Below are positions 56,817 through 64,000 of a stretch of 64,000 nt of DNA, one piece after another. Under the pieces are notes generated by a model. The model worked only from the letters and a program-made list of their open reading frames with translations. It did no database searches and had not been told where the DNA came from. Where the stretch lies: positions 53,946,364 to 54,010,363 of the forward strand of contig CM033721.1 in assembly GCA_019671005.1 (NCBI GenBank), read 5' to 3'. Each line of letters starts with the position of its first letter. The stretch's first letter is position 1. This DNA is from Hibiscus mutabilis. Lineage: Eukaryota > Streptophyta > Magnoliopsida > Malvales > Malvaceae. Both the position numbers and the translations under genes were made by a program.

Positions 56817-56828
56817 TGGTATCAAAGC
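56817..56828 (+). promoter_or_regulatory. PBS, family T internal copy 2
   Basis: TGGTATCAAAGC four bases inside LTR2, identical to copy 1. Confidence 0.85.
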
Positions 56829-56973
56829 TTAGGTTTAGTCGATTCTAGGACTAAACCGAGGCTTATCATGAGTCTACATGTGCATATGCCACCTAGGAGT
56901 TTATTTGTGTATGTTATACTGACTTGTAACTAACACGATCTAACCTTTTCAATTTGATTCGACTTAAGAATGT

Positions 56974-58206
56974 TTGTATCCAATGATAGGCGTTTCTAAC
57001 CCACTAGGAGATAGTGTGGTTATACGGTTGATTTGTAAAGCTTTTCCTCTGAGGATCCAAGGGATCCTATTTTCGGCCAATTTAATGGTCTTGCCCTTCC
57101 ATGAGTTCGATCTTATCCTAGGCCTTGATTGTTTGGCTAAACATCAAGCCTGGGTGGATTGTTCAAAGAAGAAGCTATACCTCTATGGACTCAGCAAGGA
57201 AAGCATAACTTTGATGAAAACCAAGCTCAAGCCTAAGGCAGCCATTATATGTGCTATGGAGTTCAAAGAAGATCCCAAGCTCAAGAATGTTTCAGTAGTA
57301 AAGGAATTCCCTGATGTGTTTCCCGATGAACTTTTGGGACTCCCTCTAACCCAAGAAGTAAAATTCAGAATCAAAATGCAATCGAGGACTACACCAGTCT
57401 CCATTGCTCCTTATAGGATGGCTCCGATCGAATTGAAAGAGCTGAAGGCTCAAATCCAAGATCATTTGGATAAGGGATTTATCCGACTGAGTTCCGCACA
57501 CTAGGGAGCACCAGTTTCTTTTCAAGAAGAAAGATGGATCGATATGACTATGCATTGATTATCATCAGCTGAATAAGGTACAATTAAGAATAAGTATCCG
57601 TTACCGAGGATCGATGACCTATTTGATCAGTTAAAGGATGCATCTATCTTCTCTAAGATAGACCTACGACCCAGGTACTATCAAATGTTAGTGAACGAGC
57701 CCGATGTTCCAAAGACTACCTTCCGAACCAGATATGGCCACTACGAGTTTCTAGCAATGCCTTTTAGGCTTACGAATGCACCTGTAGCCTTTATGGATTT
57801 AATGAATCATGATTTCCAGCCTTATCTAGATAGATTCATGGTTGTGTTTATAGATGACATCTTGGTCTATTCCAAGGACACTACCACTCATGAAGAACAT
57901 CTCTAGATTGTGCTACAAACTCTTCGGGAGAAACAGCTGTACGCTAAGTTCAGTAAATGTGAATTCTGGCTATTTTAAGTATCCTTTTCGGGACATGTGA
58001 TCTCTTCTCATGAGAATTCAAGTTGACCCAAAAAGATTCAAGCAATTCTTGTGTGGGTTCCTCCCAAGAATGTTGGAGAAGTTCATTATTTTATGGGCCT
58101 TGCAGGCTACTACCGTAGATTCGTTAAGGGGTTCTCGATGGTCGTTGCACCCTTGATGAAACTTCTCTATAAAAAACTCCTTTTGTATGGATAGTGGAGC
58201 AATAGA
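56974..58206 (+). pseudogene. Family T pol copy 2: half protease and RT
   Basis: Essentially a duplicate of 50666-51898, with the same missing gag, the same protease truncation and the same first stop (57502). Differences seen: a TAG in copy 1 (near 51627) is CAG here (GAGAAACAGCTG near 57930), so one RT stop is absent. Small indels near 57985-58035 change the frame before VDPKKIQ. FIDDILVYS is at about 57838-57865. Confidence 0.88.
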
Positions 58207-58697
58207 GGAGCTTTGATCAACTTAAGCAAGTCCTGACGCATGCCCCGGTCTTGGTGCAACCTGAATCGGGCAAGGACTTCAATGTGTACAGTGATGCATC
58301 CCACTTTGGATTAGGCTATGTACTGATGCAAAAATGAAAAGTTATAGCTTATGCCTTACGTCAGCTTAAACCACACAAGCTAAACTATTCGACTTCTGAT
58401 TTGGAGCTAGCTGCTATTGTGTTTGCCTTAAAGATTTGGAGGCACTATATTTATGGTCAGAAGTGCTACTTGTACACTGATCACAAGAGCCTGAAATATC
58501 TTTTGACTCAGAAAGAGTTGAATCTCCGTCAACATCTGTGGATGGAACTTTTGAAGGACTCTGACTTGGTCATTGATTACCATCCCGGTAAGGCCAATGT
58601 TGTAGCTGACGCTCTTAGTCGGAAGCCCACTCCCTCTCCAAGATGTTTGAATGCTCATTTTCGGCTTAAAAGCATGGCAAGTTGTTGGTTGAATTGA
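58207..58697 (+). pseudogene. Family T pol copy 2: RNase H
   Basis: As copy 1: SDASHFGLGYVLMQK then stop, DLELAAIVFALKI (Phe in copy 1 is Leu here, the usual residue), TDHKSLKYLLTQ and ADALSRKP. Catalytic acids present. Confidence 0.86.
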
Positions 58698-59378
58698 GAG
58701 TTCAGCCAACCATCGTGTCCCGAATCAAAGCACTCCAGGAGTCTAACAAGGAGTTGCAAACTATTATTGCTAAGATCAGGGATAAGCCAGATCCTGACTT
58801 TGCCATGAATTTCGAAGGTTTATTGTGCTTTCGAAATTGTATATGTGTCTCTGATGATGATGATCTTCAGAACCAAATTCTTAGTGAAGCTTATTCGAGT
58901 CTTTTTTCTGTTTATCTTGGGGCTATCAAGATGTATAAGGACTTAAAGGAGCTATATTGGTGGTCTAGTATAAAAGGTGAAATTACGAACTCTGTTGCTA
59001 GATGTTTGACCTACCAAAGGGTTAAAGCCGAGCACGAGGTGCCTACTGGTCTCTTGCAACCTATTGAGCTTTCATTGTTGTAAGTGGTCTACTAATGACA
59101 CCAAGAAAAATGATGCTACTTGGGTCATTGTAGATCGATTCACCTAGTCCGCTCATTTCTTTTTAGTGAGAATAGACTTTGGCTTGCCTAGTCTTGCTGA
59201 CTTGTACATTCGTGAAGTCATCCATTTTCACAGAGTTCATGTATCCATCATCTTCGACCACAATCCGCATTTTGCATCCCGGTTTTAGAGAACCTTACAT
59301 GAGGCTTTGGGAACTCGAGTGCACCTAAGCACGCTTTCCACCCTCAAACCGATGGCCAATCTGAAAAGGGTTATTAAG

Positions 59379-59443
59379 GTAACCTTATATCTCTTTTATC
59401 TATATGGATAAGTGTTTTGTACCAACCCGATTCTTCCTTGTAG
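59379..59443 (+). other. 65-bp intron-like insert in integrase, copy 2
   Basis: Same borders as copy 1 (AAG|GTAACC ... CTTGTAG|ATTC), one base shorter (CAACCCGA for CAATCCCGA). Confidence 0.62.
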
Positions 59444-60200
59444 ATTCAGAAGATATGCTACGAGTCCGTGTTATTGATTTTGGACATACGTGGGAGAAAT
59501 CTCTATCGTTAGTGGAGTTTGCGTACAACAACGATTTACCAAGCTTCGATTAAAATGGTTCCTTATGAAGCTCTTTATGGAAGAAGATGTAAACCCTTCT
59601 CTATTGGACCGAGCTAGGTGAAGGCAAGGTGTTAGGTTCACGACATACTTCGGGAAACCAAGAAAGGGTAGCCATCATTCGTGACCAGCTCAAAGCTGCG
59701 TTTGATTGGTAGAAAGCTTATACTAATTTGAAAAGAAGGGAAATTCAGTATGATGTTGGTGAGAAAGCTTTCCTTAAAGTGTCTCTGTGGAAGAAGATCC
59801 TTCGTTTTGGCAAAAGGGGGAAGCTCGGTCCTCGTTTCATCAGCCCATTTGAGGTAATTGAGAGAGTTGGAACTGTTGCCTACCGACCGACTCTTCATGA
59901 AGAGTTGTCTGTATATATAATGTCTTTCACATGTCTATGCTACTGAAGTACCGATCGGATCCTTCCCATATGATCGAGCTGAAGTCTGTGGAGATTCAGT
60001 CTAACTTGACGTACGAGGAGGAACCAGTGCAAATCCTCACACGAGAAGTCAAGAGACTTCGAAACAAGTTAGTGCCCTTAGTGAAAGTCCATTGGAGAAG
60101 TCACTCAGTGGAAGAGGCAACGTGGGAGCCAAAGGAAACGATGCAGCAACAGTATCCTCATCTTTTCGGTTATAGTGAAAATTCGAGGACAAATTTTCTT

Positions 60201-60212
60201 AAGGGGGAGAGT
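60201..60212 (+). promoter_or_regulatory. Polypurine tract, family T copy 2
   Basis: AAGGGGGAGAGT directly before LTR3. Confidence 0.88.
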
Positions 60213-62976
60213 TGTCACACCCCAAAAGTCTGTCTAGTTAGAATTAGGTTCCGGTGATCGAAAATTTTGTATCGGTTATGCTCGAATGATGTAATTGCTT
60301 GATCCTTGTAATCAATTCCGATGTAATGGAAGTTATTTTGGCTTAATTGAAATTATGGGACCTTTTTGTAAGGAATGAGAATTAAGGGTTTCATTAAAAA
60401 TGCTAAAAAAGTTGGATTTAAACTAGGCATATCGGTACGGTATGGCCTGTATCGATACGGCCCAACCATTTCTAACTAACTTACCAAACTTAGCTTAGTC
60501 GTATCGATACGGCCATAAGGTGTATCGATATGGGTCCCTGTCCAAATTGATTTAGTGATCAAATTGAAAAGATTGGAAGTAGGGGATGACTCACCTACTT
60601 GCTTGCCACCCCTTCACGTGAGATAGCTCATAAAGGATGATGAATAGTCATCATTTGCCTAAAATATGACAAAAGAGATGAATTGATGGAATTAATAAAA
60701 TAAGCTACCCTTTGCCAAGGGAAAACTTCCTATTAGCCCTTGGTAAGGTGAGAAATGATTAGGATGATAGTTTCCTTAATAAGGAAATAAAGAAAAGCTC
60801 TCTCTCTTGTTTTGAATTCACCGTAACCAAATTCATCCTTTGTTTGAAGAAGGTTAAGCACACACCTCCATTGTCATCTTCAAGCTTAAGCTCAAGCAAA
60901 CACCTCAATCCAATCCTAGGCCTTTGTGTGATTTTGATACACCAATTGAAAGCTTGTAATTGGGTAAGTAAAACCCCTATGTCAATTTGATGATTCCATC
61001 AATCCTTAGAGTTTAATTTCAAGATTTAAGTCTTGAATATTCAAGCTAAGCCCATGTATAAGGAAGCCAATTTCTTTGTTTCCAATGTTGTCTACAAGCT
61101 TTGGTAAGCTTGAAAAACATTTGTGAATCATTAGTTTCGATTCTAACGGAATTCTTAATTTTTGAATCAGCTCAAGTGGTGGAAGACAAGCCATCTTCAC
61201 CATCAACTATTCCGAATTCTTGCGAGGCAATGGGATCATAATCTGGGAATATTGAAGCCCCCTATTGCTAGGTATGTGTAGTTGTGTCTCGGGATTGGCT
61301 AGGTGTCATCCTGGTTGTATTGAATTGTGTTTACGTTGTGTATTCATTTGGATAGCTCAAGTAGAGCTTACAAAGTACGAAACTCATATGGAAAGGGTGG
61401 TAAGGTCACTCCATTGCTTTTGATGCATTTTGATGCCTTATGATTCGTTTGTCATATGTTATATATGAAAAATGTTTAATGTTAACATTTGACATCCATG
61501 AGAATTATTATGATGTTTGAAATAGTATGATATGTGAGTTAGAGCCAAGGCTCAATTTGTGATCCGACGTGATATGGCCTAGAGGAACAAAGGTGAGTTT
61601 TATGATGATATCTGTAAGCTTGGACACTTGTGGACATTGGATACAATTGGCATGCCATAGGGTTATCGGAGCTCACTAAGTAAGGGATTGGACTACGGTT
61701 CGGGGCTACGGCCTATTTGTGGGGAGAAAAGGTTGGATTGTGTAAGGGACATCGGAGCTACAGCTCAAGGCTAAGGCCTATTTCTGATATGTGTGGCATA
61801 CAGGGGAATCTGCGTATCCATTGGTTGCTATGTCCAAGGAAATGATATGTATTTGTGCTTTATATTTAACATAAGAAAATATAATACTTGACTTTGAGTA
61901 TGATCTATATATGATTGATGGTGTATATTGTCATTCAAGCATGCTTACATGTCATTCATGCCATTAAGGAGCTTATTGAGCATTTGTCATAACTACCACA
62001 CTAGGCTATGTAAGCCTAACATTCGTGTGTCTCATGCATTTCAAGATCTTGAAGAATTCTGAGCATCGATCGTGTGGTTGAAATTGCAAGTCACTCTCAT
62101 CACCTCCATGTATGCTTACATTTTGTTTTGAACACGTAGTAAGGTGGCATAAGGCTTAGACATGTTACATTTGCCTATTTTGATATGTGTATAATAGACT
62201 AAAAGTACCTAGGTGTTATATGTGAAATATAGTGTGTTTGGGAATTAGTAAACTAGTTAACTTTGGCTTAAAGGTACTAAAAGGTGAAAATGGGGTAAAC
62301 GGATTTGAATCGCTCTAAAATTTTGTATGCTAATAGGTTTATGGATTATTAACTTGCTGGTTAAATTTCATCGCATTTGGACATTGTTCAGAAGTTTAAA
62401 TTAGCTAAACACCATATAAAATCTGTTATTACAAGACAGGCGTATCAATACGGGTCAAGTTGTATCGATACGGCCCTGCATATTTTTTCTTGGTAAAATA
62501 GAGCGTATCTAAAGTGTTGTATCAATACAGATCTTGGAAGTAAGGTCTGGAAAATAAATTGTATCGATACGGGCTTAGGGCGTATCGAAACGGGTCAACC
62601 TTGGTCAACTTGTACCGATATGGGTGACAGCGTATCGATACAGGATTTGGATAGAGTCGAATGAAGATGTGACTTGTGTGTACCCGTATCGATACGGCCC
62701 CAAATTTTATCGATACGAAGGTAGTTAATTATGTTAAATGACTTAAACTATAGTTTTAAATAGTTTACAAATTGGTCACTAAACTTTAAATGTCTAATTG
62801 GATAAGTAAATGACCTCTATTAGGAACGAAATTTCACAAGCTAGTATTTGGAAGGTTAGATTTTAGATTAATAACATGAACTCCAGTTAAGGACTCTTAA
62901 CTTGTAAAATTTACAGTTTAGTCCCTATGTTCGAAAAGATTAAAATTGACCCCAAATTGAGTAAGCTATTAATAAG
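60213..62976 (+). repeat. Family T LTR3, interrupted at its 3' end
   Basis: Matches LTR2 closely over its first about 1.3 kb, then diverges (for example 62490-62560). It is cut about 140 bp before its expected end by an element 1-family LTR inserted after ATAAG (62972-62976), the likely target duplication. GTATCGATAC palindromes at 62440-62720. Confidence 0.9.
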
Positions 62977-64000
62977 TGTTGTGCATAATAAGTGCTACGC
63001 AAATGTGCAAGTATACACATCGCAAGTTATAGTATAAAAGATATCGTCTCCACAGGGATTGGTGCCACTTCAAGAATCTAGTCTCTTGCACTGTAAAAAG
63101 TAAAAACACAAGTAAAAGATTATAGGAGTTTAACTAATGACTAATCTAGAAAGCAATAAAGTAAAAGAAAAGATGAATTCAAATGAGAGAGAGATAGGCC
63201 AGGTTATTGTGAGTTAAGGTGTGATATTCGATTGGATTGTCTTGGTAAAAGAGTGCATGGGCAACTCAGTTGCCGTGGCAACTTGCACAACGGGGTTGCC
63301 TTGGCAACTAATCGATGGTTGCCTGGGCAACTAGTTGGGCAACTACTTGGGCGTCTGGGCAGCAACCTTCAAGGTTCGGCAGAGCGTTCTTCAATGGTTT
63401 CTTCTTATCCCTAAGTTGAAACTCTAACTACTTGTGCATGCCTTGATAATACATCCCTGCGCGAATCAAGGGTGAACAACAACCAATCTTGTGCTTCTCT
63501 TAGCCGTTGAAATCCTTAACTTATTCCTAAGCCGGATTAATCTTCACCATCAATAGATTGAATAAAGATCATATTCATTCGTTTCTTGAATCTAACTCTC
63601 CCGATATTAGATAAATAGGTGAAATCACGAGATCCTCTCCCAATTCACTCGCAAACAAGAATAAGAACCAAGAATGAATAAACCTTGAAATAGAAAAGTG
63701 CAAACTCTTATTACCTAAACAAAAACCAATAGTTTCTCACAACCACAAAACACAATAACCATAGCCAAGTAAATTTAGTTCATGGCTAGGTTCCAAAGAA
63801 ACACAAGATAAACAATCCCTAGCATGAACCCAATCGAACAAGAAAGAAAAGGATGAAGGAGGAGGCTTGTCGAAATCCTCCTTGCCCTTGATGCTTGTCA
63901 AAAATTCTCTCCTCTTGCCCTACTTGGACTTGTCGAAATTTCCCTATTCCTCCCCCCTCTTGGATTGTCGAAATCTCCTTGCTATTTATAGGGCTAGGCC
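62977..64000 (-). mobile_element. Reverse-oriented LTR of the element 1 family (partial)
   Basis: Begins TGTTGTGCATAATAAG, the reverse complement of the element 1 LTR end, and stays collinear with 4963 down to about 3955. It includes the TTGCC/GGCAA block (63255-63370) and the TATA site (63981-63990). Its left neighbour is LTR3 rather than a PBS, so it is the outer end of a 3' LTR, or a solo LTR, running off the window. The open frame 63232-63414 is palindromic-motif noise. Confidence 0.9.

Larger units (their letters stand above)
58682..60257 (+). pseudogene. Family T pol copy 2: integrase with chromodomain
   Basis: Same zinc-finger loss, same deletion of the first catalytic Asp and same intron-like insert (59379-59443) as copy 1. 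It has a cluster of extra one-base indels at about 59100-59640 and 59905-59945 (for example ACCAAGAAAAATG for ACCGAAGAAAAATG, and GTAAACCC for GTAAAACCC), so it has more frame breaks. Chromodomain intact near 60020-60130. The frame ends in LTR3 at 60257. Confidence 0.86.
35995..62976 (+). mobile_element. Family T: tandem chromovirus array, LTR-int-LTR-int-LTR
   Basis: Three LTRs (35995-36274 plus 47868-50504; 53909-56812; 60213-62976, the last cut by another LTR) alternate with two nearly identical 3.4-kb internal regions (50505-53908 and 56813-60212). Each LTR starts TGTCACACC after a PPT (LTR2, LTR3) and ends GGGGTGCTACA before an iMet-type PBS (LTR1, LTR2). The internal regions encode a chromoviral pol but no gag and only half of protease. 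Such arrays arise by unequal recombination between LTRs. Element 3 splits LTR1. Confidence 0.9.

Noticed and set aside
1..64000. Endogenous plant pararetrovirus or host resistance gene
   Set aside because: No movement-protein or caulimovirid RT signature and no NBS-LRR or kinase motif was seen; all RT and integrase regions fit Ty3/gypsy families.

Overview
The window is plant nuclear DNA, from a flowering plant with an AT-rich genome. It consists almost entirely of nested, decayed LTR retrotransposons of the Ty3/gypsy superfamily. I found no host protein gene, no tRNA or rRNA gene and no CRISPR array. The evidence is gag, protease, reverse transcriptase (RT), RNase H (RH), integrase (INT) and chromodomain motifs, primer binding sites (PBS), polypurine tracts (PPT) and LTR ends of the form TG...CA. 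Almost every coding region is broken by stops or frameshifts, so nearly all genes are listed as pseudogenes.

Layout. (1) 1-4963, plus strand: 3' end of an Athila-like element ('element 1': RT tail, RH, INT, leader, 3' LTR 3451-4963). It sits inside a long LTR of the next element. (2) 4964-19709, minus strand: a Tekay/del-like chromovirus ('element B') with about 3.9 kb LTRs. Its 3' LTR (4964-10642) is interrupted at 6364-9795 by an Ogre/Tat-like LTR+PBS fragment. Its gag-pol lies at 10618-15541 and its 5' LTR at 15768-19709. (3) 19710-25203: an Ogre-like leader fragment, a minus-strand gag+PBS+LTR scrap, an RT/RH scrap, and LTR-like DNA with a palindromic 55-bp array. (4) 25204-28602: a plus-strand solo LTR with a perfect 5-bp target duplication (TCACT). 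(5) 28975-35177, minus strand: a chromoviral RT scrap joined to a truncated Athila-like element ('element 2') with its 5' LTR. (6) 35995 to beyond 62976, plus strand: a gag-less chromovirus derivative ('family T') present as a tandem LTR-internal-LTR-internal-LTR array. Its first LTR is split by a two-LTR Athila-like element ('element 3', 36275-47867, minus strand) carrying an extra gene with similarity to the plant transposon-protein (PTP) domain. (7) 62977-64000: an LTR of the element 1 family in reverse orientation, inserted in the third T LTR.

Within one intact element these parts would cooperate. Gag packages the RNA, protease cuts the polyprotein, RT/RH copies the RNA from the tRNA-primed PBS and the PPT, and INT (plus a chromodomain in B and T) inserts the copy. 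Here every integrase for which the catalytic core is present and can be judged, except that of element 1, has lost a catalytic residue. The copies look immobile on their own.

The most interesting signals are non-standard. They are intron-like GT...AG inserts at fixed points in two pol genes; short palindromic or hairpin repeats, different in each family, that in element 1 even enter the pol reading frame; a second PPT-like site in the Athila-like elements; and the three-LTR array whose middle LTR looks like a crossover chimera.
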